Part shown: piece after piece, positions 15,359-24,937 of the stretch
How positions within the stretch are numbered: position 1 is the stretch's first letter
How the letters are laid out: every line of letters begins with the position of its first letter
NCBI RefSeq assembly: GCF_900626135.1
Contig: NZ_LR130785.1
Coordinates: forward strand, 312,023-376,022
Source: Senegalia massiliensis
GTDB taxonomy: Bacteria > Bacillota > Clostridia > Tissierellales > SIT17
Length of the DNA: 64,000 nucleotides
Direction: 5' to 3'
The notes under the pieces: model-generated
Seen by the model: the letters and a program-made list of their open reading frames with translations, nothing else
Told to the model about the DNA's origin: nothing
Database searches by the model: none
Position numbers and translations under genes: made by a program

Positions 15359-15494
15359 AAATTTCTCCTTTCTTTTAGAACCAAAGTAATATTTAATTCA
15401 TAGTATATATTATATCAGACTTTGTATTTAATGAATAAAAAACTTTAAAAAAGTAAATACTATTTTTATTGTACATAATTTCATAAAAAAACAT

Positions 15495-15524
15495 TTGACA
15501 TACTATACATTAAAGAGGTATAAT
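15495..15524 (+). promoter_or_regulatory. veg upstream promoter
   Basis: TTGACA (15495-15500), an 18-bp spacer and TATAAT (15519-15524). It is the first of two tandem promoters before veg. Confidence 0.7.
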
Positions 15525-15538
15525 ATTTATTTAGATGT

Positions 15539-15567
15539 TTGACAATTGGTGAAATATATGTTATTAT
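15539..15567 (+). promoter_or_regulatory. veg proximal promoter
   Basis: TTGACA (15539-15544), exactly 17 bp and TATTAT (15562-15567). Tandem strong promoters are consistent with the high expression known for veg in Bacillus. Confidence 0.7.
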
Positions 15568-15611
15568 TAAAGTAATGTGATTTGTCTAAAATAAATAAAG
15601 AAGGTGATCCT

Positions 15612-15878
15612 TTGATAAAAAGAAACACTCTAGATCAAATTAAAGAGAATGTTGCAATTCATATCGGAGAAAAGGTGAGACTAAAGGCAAACAAAGGAAG
15701 AAAGAAAACTACTATAAGAGAAGGTATATTGGAAAATGCTTATCCAAGTATTTTCGTAGTTAAGATTGAAGGCGGATATAATTCAGTAAGAAGAGTATCT
15801 TATAGTTATTCAGACATATTAACAGAGACTGTAGAAGTAACCCTTTGTGACATTGACAACAAAGTTAGAATTAGTTAG
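15612..15878 (+). CDS. veg: Veg protein
   Basis: An 88-residue protein matching Bacillus Veg in length and sequence pattern: DQIKENVAIHIGEKVRLKANKGRKKT, then GILENAYPSIFVVKI and RVSYSYSDILTETVEVTL. Veg is a small cytosolic protein with an SH3-like fold, implicated in biofilm matrix control in Bacillus. The start is TTG 15612, placed 4-5 nt after AAGGTGATCC; the upstream in-frame codons from 15582 have no ribosome site. It lies next to ispE-region genes as in other Firmicutes and is driven by two tandem promoters. Confidence 0.9.
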   Translation: MIKRNTLDQIKENVAIHIGEKVRLKANKGRKKTTIREGILENAYPSIFVVKIEGGYNSVRRVSYSYSDILTETVEVTLCDIDNKVRIS

Positions 15879-15884
15879 AAGTAG

Positions 15885-15907
15885 ACCGCTTAAATGCGGT
15901 TTTTTTA
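15885..15907 (+). terminator. Terminator after veg
   Basis: ACCGC (15885-15889) pairs with GCGGT (15896-15900), followed by a T run. Confidence 0.8.
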
Positions 15908-16022
15908 CTGTCCAAAAAAATTTATAAAATTGTTCATTTTCTCTTTTTTATTTGCATAGATATATTAATAGAATAATATCTATACAATTAATTGATAGAT
16001 TAATTAAAGGGAGGGAACAATT

Positions 16023-17585
16023 TTGGCAATTGAATTAGTGAAAGATCTAATTAAGATAGACCAAACTGTAGCTAGAGAAGAAAAAGATGTATATTTAACA
16101 AAAAGTATTGACATAGAAACTCAAAGTAAATTAGCAAAAGTCTTAAATGTAGAAGGTAATGTAGTTTTAGATTCTTTTGAAGTATATAAAGGTAAACTAA
16201 AGGTAATGGGATATTTAAATGTTATGACATTGTATATGACAGAAGAAGGACATATAAATTCTAAGTCTGAAAAATTTGATTTTAAGGAAGAAATACTTAT
16301 AGACAATATTGAAGATGATATGAAAGCAGAAGTTTCTTTAGAAATAGAAAATATAGACTTTTTACTTTCTAATGAAAATCAAGTTGAGATTAAATCAGTT
16401 ATAAGTATAGATATAAAAATAACTAAGAATAGTATCATAAATGTATTAAAAGATATAACAGGTGAAAAAGGTATACAGGTATTAAAAGAAAATATAAAGT
16501 ATAATGAAGTTATAGGGGAAAATTCATCTTCTACAATAGTAAAGGATGGCTTTGAACTAACTGAAGATCTTTCTGATATTCTTGAGGTATTAAATGTTGA
16601 CGTTAAATCATATCAGAAGGAAGTTAAAATAGTTGATGGAAAAATAATTGTAGCTGGTGAAGTTGAAGGAAAAGTAATGTATATAGAAGATTCTGATGAG
16701 AATAAGTTAAATACTATATCTCATACTATACCATTTACTCATTTTGTAGATGTTGATGGAATAAATACGGATATGGAATGTAAAGTTAAATTAGTTAATT
16801 CTGATCCTAATTATGAAGTTAAAAGAGATATAAATGGAAAAAACAGAATACTTGACTTAGAATCTCTTATAGAAATACATGCAAAAGTATTTCAAGTAAA
16901 AGAAAAAGAAATAGCTGTAGATACATATTCAACTAAAAAGCAGGTTGAATTATCTAAAGAAAATGTAAAAATAACAGAAAATATAAATTCATTTTCAAAA
17001 TATGAAAACATAAAAGACTCTATAGATGTTAGCTATGATGATGAAATAATAAAAGAGATATATAGTGTTAATACTATTCCTATAGTTACAGACACTAGAA
17101 TTATTGAGGATAAAGCTATAATTGAAGGGATTTTAAACGCAAATATGCTTTATTTAGGTGAAGAAAGTGGAGAAATAAAAAGTGCAAGAAATGATTTTCC
17201 ATTTAAATCATATATAGATATGGATGATATATGTGATGATATGGATCTTGAAGTTGAAATGAATATTGTAAAATTAGATTATAGAAAAACAAGCTCTAGA
17301 GAGGTAGAAATAACATCAGATGTAAAGATTGATACTTCTGTAAATAGAATTAAAAATATTGATATAGTAACTAATGTATTGGAAATTGAAGATGTAGAAG
17401 ATGTAAATAAAGGACATTCTATTGTAATATATATAGTTAAAGATGGAGATACCCTTTGGGATATAGCTAAAAGGTACAATACCACTACAGAAGAATTAAT
17501 CAGAGTAAACGATATAATGGCTCCAGAAAATTTAATGCCTGGAGAAAAGATATTCATAATAAAGACAATAGATGTAGCTATTTAA
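16023..17585 (+). CDS. SPOCS (DUF3794) and LysM domain protein
   Basis: 520 residues: repeated SPOCS/DUF3794 beta-rich domains (about residues 35-120, 190-290 and 350-440, each with a variant of GKLKVMGYLNV or IIEGILNANMLYL) and one C-terminal LysM (YIVKDGDTLWDIAKRYNTTTEELIRVN). Proteins of this layout are found in spore-forming clostridia and are linked to the spore envelope; LysM binds peptidoglycan. No signal peptide is seen, in keeping with assembly from the mother cell. The start is TTG 16023 after GGGAGGG. It stands alone between terminators. Confidence 0.85.
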   Translation: MAIELVKDLIKIDQTVAREEKDVYLTKSIDIETQSKLAKVLNVEGNVVLDSFEVYKGKLKVMGYLNVMTLYMTEEGHINSKSEKFDFKEEILIDNIEDDMKAEVSLEIENIDFLLSNENQVEIKSVISIDIKITKNSIINVLKDITGEKGIQVLKENIKYNEVIGENSSSTIVKDGFELTEDLSDILEVLNVDVKSYQKEVKIVDGKIIVAGEVEGKVMYIEDSDENKLNTISHTIPFTHFVDVDGINTDMECKVKLVNSDPNYEVKRDINGKNRILDLESLIEIHAKVFQVKEKEIAVDTYSTKKQVELSKENVKITENINSFSKYENIKDSIDVSYDDEIIKEIYSVNTIPIVTDTRIIEDKAIIEGILNANMLYLGEESGEIKSARNDFPFKSYIDMDDICDDMDLEVEMNIVKLDYRKTSSREVEITSDVKIDTSVNRIKNIDIVTNVLEIEDVEDVNKGHSIVIYIVKDGDTLWDIAKRYNTTTEELIRVNDIMAPENLMPGEKIFIIKTIDVAI

Positions 17586-17610
17586 ACTAGAGAAATTACT
17601 CTCTAGTTTA
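17583..17610 (+). terminator. Terminator after SPOCS-LysM gene
   Basis: TAAACTAGAGA (17583-17593) pairs with TCTCTAGTTTA (17600-17610), with T-rich sequence after; the stop codon lies in the stem. Confidence 0.85.
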
Positions 17611-17679
17611 TTTTTTTGTTTCAATGTATACAATATTCCTATATAATAATATAAGGGACAAAATATAGGAGTGATTTTT

Positions 17680-18528
17680 TTGAAAACTTTAAAAAGACAT
17701 GCTTATGCTAAAATAAATTTATCATTAGATGTATTAAAAAAAAGAGATGATGGATATCATGAAGTAGAAATGATAATGCAACAAGTTGATTTACATGATA
17801 TATTGACATTTGAAGAAATAGAAAGTGGAATAGAAATAATTTGTAATGATAAAAGAGTTCCTACAGATAAAAGTAATTTAATATATAAAGCTTATGAAGT
17901 TATAAAACAAAAATATTCTATAAATAAAGGTGTAAGAATCTATTTAGAGAAAAATATTCCAATAGCTGCCGGACTTGCAGGAGGAAGTTCTGATGCTGCT
18001 CAAACTCTTATAGGTATTTCTAAACTCTGGAATTTACAAATAAATGATATAGAGCTTATGGAAATGGGTGTAAGTATTGGGGCAGATATTCCATTTTGTA
18101 TATTTGGTGGAACAGGTTTTGCTCGTGGAATAGGAGAAGATATTTCGGAGATTACATCTTTTAAAAATAATATAATACTTTTAGCAAAACCAGATATTGA
18201 CGTTTCTACAAAAGAAGTATATGAAAGCTTAAATTTCAAAAACATAGATCATCCTGATACAGATAGTTTATTAAAAGCAATTGAAAGAAAAGATATGAAA
18301 TTTATAGCAAATAATATGAAGAATGTTCTTGAAACTGTAACTATAAAAAAATATCCTATAATAGATAATATAAAAAAACAAATGATTGATTGTGGAGCAA
18401 TGGGGAGCATGATGAGTGGTAGTGGACCGACTGTATTTGGTATATTTAAAACAAAAGAACAGGCTGAAAAATGTAAAGGTATACTAAAAGAAAATATAGA
18501 TGAAGTATATGTAACTAAAACTATATAA
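17680..18528 (+). CDS. ispE: 4-(cytidine 5'-diphospho)-2-C-methyl-D-erythritol kinase
   Basis: A 282-residue GHMP kinase of the non-mevalonate isoprenoid pathway; it phosphorylates CDP-methylerythritol in the cytosol. Landmarks: N-terminal HAYAKINLSLDVLKKRDDGYHEV, ATP loop PIAAGLAGGSSDAAQTL, GADIPFCIFGGTGFARGIGE and C-terminal GSMMSGSGPTVFGIF. TTG 17680 is chosen because AGGAGTG ends 7 nt before it; the GTG at 17671 overlaps this site. The GntR gene follows within 25 nt, a pairing common in clostridia. Confidence 0.93.
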   Translation: MKTLKRHAYAKINLSLDVLKKRDDGYHEVEMIMQQVDLHDILTFEEIESGIEIICNDKRVPTDKSNLIYKAYEVIKQKYSINKGVRIYLEKNIPIAAGLAGGSSDAAQTLIGISKLWNLQINDIELMEMGVSIGADIPFCIFGGTGFARGIGEDISEITSFKNNIILLAKPDIDVSTKEVYESLNFKNIDHPDTDSLLKAIERKDMKFIANNMKNVLETVTIKKYPIIDNIKKQMIDCGAMGSMMSGSGPTVFGIFKTKEQAEKCKGILKENIDEVYVTKTI

Positions 18529-18551
18529 AAATAGAAATGAGGATTAAGTAT

Positions 18552-19238
18552 ATGGATGAAATTAAAAAGCTAGATTTACATGATTATAAACCTTTGCGAG
18601 AAATTGTATTTGAACATTTAAGAGAATCTATAATTCTTGGCAAAATGGCTCCAGGAGAAAGGCTTATGGAGATACAACTTGCTGAAGAGTTGGGAGTTAG
18701 TAGAACTCCTGTAAGGGAAGCTATAAGAAAATTGGAATTAGAAGGATTAGTAATAATGATTCCAAGAAAAGGAGCATATGTATCTGAAGTCTCCTTAAAG
18801 GATATTAAAGAGGCATTAGAAATAAGAGTTAGTCTTGAAGGATTAGGGGCATATTTGGCAGCTGAAAGAATAGAAGATGATGAATTAAAGGAACTTATGA
18901 AAAAACATGAAGAACTAAAAAAATATGCTGATAACAAAGATGTAGAAGGAATTTTAAAAAAAGATGAAGAGCTTCACGAAATAATTTTTAATGCTGCAAG
19001 AAATTCCAAGCTTATTGAAATGGTAGATTCATTAAAAGAACAAGTTCAAAGATTTAGAGTTAGCTATGTAAGTAGTCATTCACAGGCTGCTGAGTTATAT
19101 AAAGAACATAAAAAAATAATAGATGCTATAGTAAATAAAGATAAATCAAATGCAAAAAAATATGCAGAAGAGCATATTGAAATATCCAAAAAACATATAG
19201 TAGAACATTTTCAAAGTAAAAGCAAAAAAGACCTATAA
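18552..19238 (+). CDS. GntR/FadR-family transcriptional regulator (FCD domain)
   Basis: A 228-residue repressor with a GntR winged helix (residues 15-75, GERLMEIQLAEELGVSRTPVREAIRKLELEGLV) and an all-helical FCD ligand domain (about 85-215), whose metal/ligand residues include the H in HEIIFNAARN and later His residues. The ligand is unknown; FCD members bind organic acids or metal-chelated ligands. The ATG at 18552 follows GAGG at proper spacing. It is probably co-transcribed with ispE and ends in a terminator overlapping its last codons. Confidence 0.87.
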   Translation: MDEIKKLDLHDYKPLREIVFEHLRESIILGKMAPGERLMEIQLAEELGVSRTPVREAIRKLELEGLVIMIPRKGAYVSEVSLKDIKEALEIRVSLEGLGAYLAAERIEDDELKELMKKHEELKKYADNKDVEGILKKDEELHEIIFNAARNSKLIEMVDSLKEQVQRFRVSYVSSHSQAAELYKEHKKIIDAIVNKDKSNAKKYAEEHIEISKKHIVEHFQSKSKKDL

Positions 19239-19250
19239 AGGTCTTTTTTT
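19224..19250 (+). terminator. Terminator overlapping the 3' end of the GntR gene
   Basis: AAAAAGACC and GGTCTTTTT pair around TATAAA, with a T run; the left arm is coding and the stop codon is in the loop. Confidence 0.85.
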
Positions 19251-19322
19251 TATGCTATTTTTGAATAACAATAAGATTAATAGTAAATATTATAATAAGA
19301 CTTTAATAATAGGAGAATATTT

Positions 19323-19520
19323 ATGATTGAAAAGTTTAAAGGATTAATAGATTTTTATTTTGTTATTTTAACTGTAATTGTAGCTTTTGTATTGTTTTTT
19401 ATAGATGCAAATAAATTAAATCAAAAAGGGTTGGAAAAAGAAAAGAAAATAGCAAGGGTATTATCTGTAGTCCTAATTATAGTAGGACCTTTTATGTATA
19501 TATTATCCCTTATTTTATAG
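19323..19520 (+). CDS. Small two-helix membrane protein (CLC_0170-like)
   Basis: A 65-residue protein with two hydrophobic helices (about 9-28 and 45-64) separated by a charged loop (NKLNQKGLEKEKKIAR). It resembles the small clostridial CLC_0170-type membrane proteins found next to germination loci. It sits 15 nt upstream of the germination receptor operon with an AGGAG site, so it is probably its first gene. In several Bacillus and Clostridium operons an extra small membrane subunit (GerD/2TM type) joins the receptor; that role here is inference. Confidence 0.65.
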   Translation: MIEKFKGLIDFYFVILTVIVAFVLFFIDANKLNQKGLEKEKKIARVLSVVLIIVGPFMYILSLIL

Positions 19521-19535
19521 GAAAGGAGTATTTCA

Positions 19536-21128
19536 TTGAAGAGAAAAAAGAGAAATAAAGAAGTTAAAGATAAAATTAAAATACCAATATCTAAAGATTT
19601 AGATGTAAATCTAAAAAAAATAAAAGAGATATTGGCAGATTGTGATGATGTCATTATTAGAGAATTTAATGTAGGTAAAAAACAAAATTACAGATTTGCT
19701 ATTATTTATATAGATGGTCTAATTGACAAGCAATTGATAAATGAATATGTACTTGAAGCACTTATGCATGATGCACGAGATGAAATCCCTAGTCCTAGAA
19801 CCGTAAGTGCAGATTTATATGAACTTTCCAAAAAAGGCGGAATACCTCTAGGTGAAGTGAAGGATATTTATTGTTTAGAAACTGCAATTGATAGCGTACT
19901 TGCAGGAGAAACTATATTATTATTTGATGGATTTAGTGAAATACTTTTAACATCTTCACGTGGCTGGCCTATAAGAGGGATAGCTGAACCTACAACAGAA
20001 TCAGTTAATAGAGGACCAAGAGATGGATTTACTGAAACAGGTAAAGTAAATACTTCTTTAATTAGAAGGAGAATAAGAGATCCTAAATTAAAATTAAAAT
20101 ACCAAAAAGTAGGTAGACGTTCAAAAACAGATATAGCCTTAATGTATATAGAAGATATTGTTGATAAAGAAGTATTAAAGGAACTTAATAGGAGACTTAA
20201 TGGAATAGATGTAGATGCTATTTTAGAAAGTTCATATATAGAACAATTAATAGAAGATGATTGGCTATCTCCATTTCCTCAAATACAAGATACAGAAAGA
20301 CCTGATGCAGTAGCAGCTGCATTATATGAAGGAAGAATAGCTGTAGTAGTAGATAATAGTCCTGCAGCACTTTTAATTCCTGCTACTTTTAACATATTAT
20401 TACATTCTTCTGAAGATTATTATGGAAGGTGGTCAAGAGCTAATTTAGTAAGAATAGTACGTTATATATCCTTACCTATATCATTAATATTACCAGCAAT
20501 ATATATAGCTATTACTTCTTATCATCCAGGCATTCTTCCTACAGAATTAGCATTATATCTTGCTGCAACAAGAATAGACGTTCCATTTCCTGCATTTATT
20601 GAAGCATTTATAATGGAGGGTACACTTGAAATATTAATGGAAGCAGGAACTCGTATTTCTGGGCCTATAGGTACTACTATAGGTATAGTAGGTGGTCTTG
20701 TAATAGGTCAAGCAGCAGTTGAAGCAGGGATTGTCAGTCCTTTTATGATAATTATAGTTGCCCTTACTACTATAGCATCGTTTAGCTTGCCTAGCTTTTC
20801 TTTTACATCAGGAATAAGACTATGGAGATTTATACTTATGATTTTAGCAACTGTACTAGGACTTTACGGGATAAGTATAGGTTTTATGGTGCTTTTATCA
20901 CATTTAGTTGGTTTAAAGAGTTTTGGAATCCCTTATATGGACCCTTATTCTAATATGATAAATAACTTTTATGACTTAAAAGATAGTGTAATTCAATTAC
21001 CATATAAATTTATGAAGTTAAGACCTAAATTTTTAAATACAGGTGATAAAGTTAGAATGAATAATAGTAAGTATATAAACTCATTAATAAATGAAAGTGA
21101 AGGTGAGGATAAAAATGATAGGGGGTAA
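19536..21128 (+). CDS. Spore germination receptor subunit A (GerA/GerKA family)
   Basis: 530 residues: an N-terminal cytosolic domain (1-280, with SRGWPIRGIAEPTTESVNRGPRDGFTE, the family signature) and a membrane domain of five or so helices from about residue 300. GerA-type subunits lie in the inner spore membrane and with B and C subunits sense nutrient germinants. The start is TTG 19536 after GGAAAGGAG. It overlaps the B subunit by 14 nt. Confidence 0.93.
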   Translation: MKRKKRNKEVKDKIKIPISKDLDVNLKKIKEILADCDDVIIREFNVGKKQNYRFAIIYIDGLIDKQLINEYVLEALMHDARDEIPSPRTVSADLYELSKKGGIPLGEVKDIYCLETAIDSVLAGETILLFDGFSEILLTSSRGWPIRGIAEPTTESVNRGPRDGFTETGKVNTSLIRRRIRDPKLKLKYQKVGRRSKTDIALMYIEDIVDKEVLKELNRRLNGIDVDAILESSYIEQLIEDDWLSPFPQIQDTERPDAVAAALYEGRIAVVVDNSPAALLIPATFNILLHSSEDYYGRWSRANLVRIVRYISLPISLILPAIYIAITSYHPGILPTELALYLAATRIDVPFPAFIEAFIMEGTLEILMEAGTRISGPIGTTIGIVGGLVIGQAAVEAGIVSPFMIIIVALTTIASFSLPSFSFTSGIRLWRFILMILATVLGLYGISIGFMVLLSHLVGLKSFGIPYMDPYSNMINNFYDLKDSVIQLPYKFMKLRPKFLNTGDKVRMNNSKYINSLINESEGEDKNDRG

Positions 21129-22215
21129 TGATAAAATAACTAAAGGACAAAATTTTAGTCTTATTATAGCTTCTATTTTAGGTGTAGGAATATTATCATT
21201 ACCTAGTCAGCTTGCTAAAAGTTCAGGTTTTAATGGCATTATTGCGATAATAATCGGAACTATTATTAGTATAATATTGGTAATAATGTATACTAAATTA
21301 ATGATTAGATTTAAGTCTAAAACAATATTTGAAGTCATAGATGAAATACTTCCACAGCCTATAGTAAAGATTATTGATATATTATTTATTTTTCATTATT
21401 TAATATCCGGAGCGATAGTAGTTAGAATATTTGGTGCTATAATAAGGATGTTTTTATTAAGAAATACCCCTTTGGAAATAACTATATTGTCATTAATTTT
21501 AGTTGTTTGTTATATTACCCGTAAGGGAATAGAGCCTATAGCTAGATTATCACAGATTGTTTTACCATTAGTGATTATTCCTATTTTTATTTTGTTTTTA
21601 TCCTTAATACCAGAGCTAGATTTCACAAACATTTATCCTATATTTCCAATAAATGCTATTGAGATATTAAAAGGTATAAGAACAACATTATTTAGTTTTA
21701 TAGGTATAGAAATAATACTTATTTCAACTGCTTATGTTAAGAATACAAATAAAATATTAAAGTATAATATTTTATCTATTATATTTTTAGGAATTATGTA
21801 TTTAAGTACATTTATTGTTGTTATATCAGAATTTGGAAGAAAACAAACAGAAGATTTATTATGGCCTACATTACTTTTAATGAAAACTGTAGATGTACCA
21901 GGTGCTTTTTTAGAAAATGTTGATGGCATAATTATTGCTTTATGGACATTTATTTCTGTTCAAATATTATCTATTTTGCTAATTCAATCAAATATTTTAT
22001 TAAATAAATCTTTCAAATTAAAAGAATTAGATTTTCTTTCTATGCCATTACTTCCTTTAATATATTTACTAGCTCTTGTTCCTGATAATATTGATGAAGT
22101 TTATTATTATATTGATTTGTTTTCAAATTATATAGGTGTAGTAATAATACTTATCATACCCTTAATAATATTTATTTTTGTTGTTATTACAAAGAAAGGG
22201 GGTAATAAAATATGA
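21115..22215 (+). CDS. Spore germination receptor subunit B (GerKB-type, APC superfamily)
   Basis: 366 residues with about ten membrane helices; the GerAB family belongs to the amino acid-polyamine-organocation fold and probably binds the germinant. The N-terminal ILGVGILSLPSQLAKSSG carries the GxGxL helix break typical of APC proteins. The ATG at 21115 is chosen because AAGGTGAGG precedes it; the ATG at 21091 lies upstream of that site. It overlaps the A gene by 14 nt and the C gene by 4 nt (ATGA), indicating coupled translation. Confidence 0.92.
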   Translation: MIGGNDKITKGQNFSLIIASILGVGILSLPSQLAKSSGFNGIIAIIIGTIISIILVIMYTKLMIRFKSKTIFEVIDEILPQPIVKIIDILFIFHYLISGAIVVRIFGAIIRMFLLRNTPLEITILSLILVVCYITRKGIEPIARLSQIVLPLVIIPIFILFLSLIPELDFTNIYPIFPINAIEILKGIRTTLFSFIGIEIILISTAYVKNTNKILKYNILSIIFLGIMYLSTFIVVISEFGRKQTEDLLWPTLLLMKTVDVPGAFLENVDGIIIALWTFISVQILSILLIQSNILLNKSFKLKELDFLSMPLLPLIYLLALVPDNIDEVYYYIDLFSNYIGVVIILIIPLIIFIFVVITKKGGNKI

Positions 22216-23348
22216 AAAGAATTATATTAGTAATTATAATTATAGTCAGTTTTTTTATAAGCACTGCCTGTTGGGATAAGCATGAGATGGAGAATAGAGC
22301 ATATATTACAGCTATAGGAATGGATAAGACAGAAGACGATGATGAGGGTTTTAAGGTTACATATGAATATCCAAATTTAAGAGCTGTGGGAAAAAATGGT
22401 CAAGGAGAGCCTAAATTTATTATTAGTCAGTCAGGCAAAGTTTTATCAAAAATTGACAGAGAACTAGGAACTATAATTGAAAAAGATGTATTTTTCAATC
22501 ATTTAAGAGTTATAATTATAGGAGAAGAATTGGCTAAGGATAAGGTTAAATTTTCTCAGACGCTTGAAATTTTTAATAGAACAACAATAACAGGAAGAAA
22601 ATTTATTATATTAATAGCAAAAGGAAGAGCAGAAGATATATTAAATAATAATACAATAGGAAATTCTTTGTTAGGAAGATATTTAAGTGATTTATCAGAA
22701 AGAAAAAGTATAGGTGGAAAATATAGTGTTTCAACTATAAATGAGTTATCTAAAGATTTATATAGAAGCAATACAGGAATAGTAGGAAAGATATCACTGG
22801 AGAAAAATAATTTAGTAGTAGAAGGATCAAGTGTAATAAAAGATAGAAAATTAGTGGAATTTTTAAATCAAGAAGATACGAACTCTATATTAATACTTAC
22901 AGGAAAAAGTTATAATAATGAAGTTGTTATAATAAAAGATTCAGGAAAATATATAGTTAGTTATATTGTAGCTGAATATAAAGTAGAAAAAGATGTAAAA
23001 GTTAAAGATGGAAATATAAACTTTATTTATGATGTAAGAGCAGAGGGATATATTGATGAGTATTTAAATCCAAATACAATTGAAACAGATTCAGATTTAT
23101 TAGATGATAAAATTATAAAAAATATAGAAGAACAATTAAATGAAAAAATAAAGAAAACTATAATTAATACCATAGATACATTACAAAATGAAGTAGGCGT
23201 AGATGTATTAAAAGTAGAAGACCATCTAAGAAAAAAAGAACTTGAATTGTGGGATAGGGTGAAAGATAATTGGGATAATGAATTTAAAGAAATAGAATTT
23301 ACAGTAAATGTAAATGCTAAAGTTAGAAGAATTGGGCTTACAAAATAA
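22212..23348 (+). CDS. Spore germination receptor lipoprotein subunit C (GerC family)
   Basis: 378 residues beginning with a lipoprotein signal (MKRIILVIIIIVSFFISTAC, lipobox STAC) and the family mark CWDKHEMENRAYITAIGMDK. Three mixed alpha/beta domains follow. The lipid-anchored subunit sits on the outer face of the inner spore membrane and completes the A-B-C receptor. It begins within the stop of the B gene and is the last gene of the operon; I see no convincing terminator before spoIIR. Confidence 0.92.
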   Translation: MKRIILVIIIIVSFFISTACWDKHEMENRAYITAIGMDKTEDDDEGFKVTYEYPNLRAVGKNGQGEPKFIISQSGKVLSKIDRELGTIIEKDVFFNHLRVIIIGEELAKDKVKFSQTLEIFNRTTITGRKFIILIAKGRAEDILNNNTIGNSLLGRYLSDLSERKSIGGKYSVSTINELSKDLYRSNTGIVGKISLEKNNLVVEGSSVIKDRKLVEFLNQEDTNSILILTGKSYNNEVVIIKDSGKYIVSYIVAEYKVEKDVKVKDGNINFIYDVRAEGYIDEYLNPNTIETDSDLLDDKIIKNIEEQLNEKIKKTIINTIDTLQNEVGVDVLKVEDHLRKKELELWDRVKDNWDNEFKEIEFTVNVNAKVRRIGLTK

Positions 23349-23446
23349 ATTTTAGATAATTATACTGATTTTTTTAGGGAAATAGGTTTAAAATTTACCT
23401 TTTATGCTAATACTTAATACTAATAAAAGTTTTAGGGGGTATTAAA

Positions 23447-24118
23447 GTGAAAGGTAAATTTAAAATTATTATAAATATAGTTTTGATTTTAGCAATACTT
23501 ATAGGTATAGGGGCAGTATCTATTGCAGAAGTATATAAAAATGTAGGAAGTTATAAGGAAAAACTTATAAGACTTCATGTAATAGCAAATAGTGATACAA
23601 AAGAAGATCAAGATATAAAATTGCAAATAAGAGATAAAATAATAGAAGAAATGACTCCTAAATTTGAAGAATCAAAATCTATAAATCAGACTGAAATGAT
23701 ATTAAAAGAAAATATAGATTTAATCCAAAATATAGCAGAAAGAGAATTACATAAGATAGGAAAAGATTATGGAGTGAGGGTATATTTTGGAGATTATGAT
23801 TTTCCAACAAAGTCATATGGTAATTTTACTCTCCCAGCAGGTAATTATAGGGCACTTAAAATTGTACTTGGTGAAGGGGTAGGTGAAAATTGGTGGTGTG
23901 TTATGTTTCCTCCACTTTGTTTTTTAGACTTGGATAATAATGTTGAAAGCTCTCACTCTGAAGAAAATATGGAGAAAGTGCTTTCAGAAAATGAATATAA
24001 TATGATAAATAATGAAGAAAATGAAGGAGATACTCCTGTAAGATTAAAGTTCAAAGTTGTAGAAGTAATTGAAAAAAATAAAACTAAGCTTGCCAATTTA
24101 TTTAATGGCGGAATATAA
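23447..24118 (+). CDS. spoIIR: Stage II sporulation protein R
   Basis: A 223-residue protein made in the forespore that signals across the septum to SpoIIGA to activate pro-sigma-E. It has an N-terminal membrane/signal helix (about 6-27), the motif KEKLIRLHVIANSDTKEDQDIKLQIRDKI, and the conserved C-terminal block LPAGNYRALKIVLGEGVGENWWCVMFPPLCF. The GTG start follows TTAGGGGGT. The acidic tail before VRLKFKVVEVIEK is variable in the family. It is followed by a terminator, and forespore sigma-F/G control is expected but I could not assign the promoter. Confidence 0.93.
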   Translation: MKGKFKIIINIVLILAILIGIGAVSIAEVYKNVGSYKEKLIRLHVIANSDTKEDQDIKLQIRDKIIEEMTPKFEESKSINQTEMILKENIDLIQNIAERELHKIGKDYGVRVYFGDYDFPTKSYGNFTLPAGNYRALKIVLGEGVGENWWCVMFPPLCFLDLDNNVESSHSEENMEKVLSENEYNMINNEENEGDTPVRLKFKVVEVIEKNKTKLANLFNGGI

Positions 24119-24144
24119 GAAAGGGTTAACCCTTTCTTTTTTTC
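24118..24144 (+). terminator. Terminator after spoIIR
   Basis: A perfect 20-bp palindrome (24118-24137, centre GGTTAACC) followed by T7, overlapping the last base of the stop codon. Confidence 0.88.
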
Positions 24145-24215
24145 ATGGTATAAAAACCAATGTTATTACAGAAAATATATTTAAGCTATAGGATATAAAG
24201 ATTAAGGAGGTCAAG

Positions 24216-24926
24216 ATGAAAAAGATAATTGTAATAACATTTTTAGCATTGTTATTAATGATACCAATAAATATGGCACTAAATAATAATGAACAAATAG
24301 AGACAATTGCAAAAAGATATAAAATGAAAGCACCTCAAACTATATATTGGGGTTCTTCCGGAGATGTAGTAAGGGAGGCACAAAGAAGATTAAAGGATTG
24401 GGGATATTATACTGGTGCAGTAGATGGTATATATGGAAGTGGAACCTATAGAGCAACTAGAGAATTTCAGAGAAGGCATGGCTTAGCAGTAGATGGAATA
24501 ATAGGTCCTGCAACAGCAAATAAATTAGGTATATCACTAGGTGGTGCTAATACTGCAAGTGGCGGAGTTTCAAGAGACGATAATGCATATTTACTTGCTC
24601 GTGCAATACATGGAGAAGCCAGAGGTGAACCATATGTAGGAAAAGTGGCAGTAGCTGCTGTAATATTAAATAGAGTTGAAAATCCATCTTTCCCTAATTC
24701 CATAGCAGGAGTTATTTATCAACCACTAGCTTTTACTGCAGTAGCGGATGGACAAATTAATTTAGCTCCAGATGGTGAATCTTTAAAAGCTGCTAGAGAT
24801 GCATTAAACGGATGGGATCCAACTTACGGATGTAATTACTATTGGAATCCTGCTACAGCTACAAGTAAGTGGATATGGTCTAGAACAAAAGTTATTCAAA
24901 TAGGTAAACACTGGTTTGGAAACTAA
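24216..24926 (+). CDS. sleB: Spore cortex-lytic enzyme SleB
   Basis: 236 residues: signal peptide (1-22), peptidoglycan-binding domain 1 (about 45-105, [19 protein letters not shown] and [14 protein letters not shown]), then the SleB/hydrolase-2 domain (about 125-236) with the catalytic Glu in [19 protein letters not shown] and the terminal [15 protein letters not shown]. It is a lytic transglycosylase that degrades spore cortex containing muramic-delta-lactam during germination. AAGGAGG precedes the ATG. It forms an operon with ypeB, which begins 11 nt later. Confidence 0.94.
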   Translation: MKKIIVITFLALLLMIPINMALNNNEQIETIAKRYKMKAPQTIYWGSSGDVVREAQRRLKDWGYYTGAVDGIYGSGTYRATREFQRRHGLAVDGIIGPATANKLGISLGGANTASGGVSRDDNAYLLARAIHGEARGEPYVGKVAVAAVILNRVENPSFPNSIAGVIYQPLAFTAVADGQINLAPDGESLKAARDALNGWDPTYGCNYYWNPATATSKWIWSRTKVIQIGKHWFGN

Positions 24927-24937
24927 AGGAGGTAAAG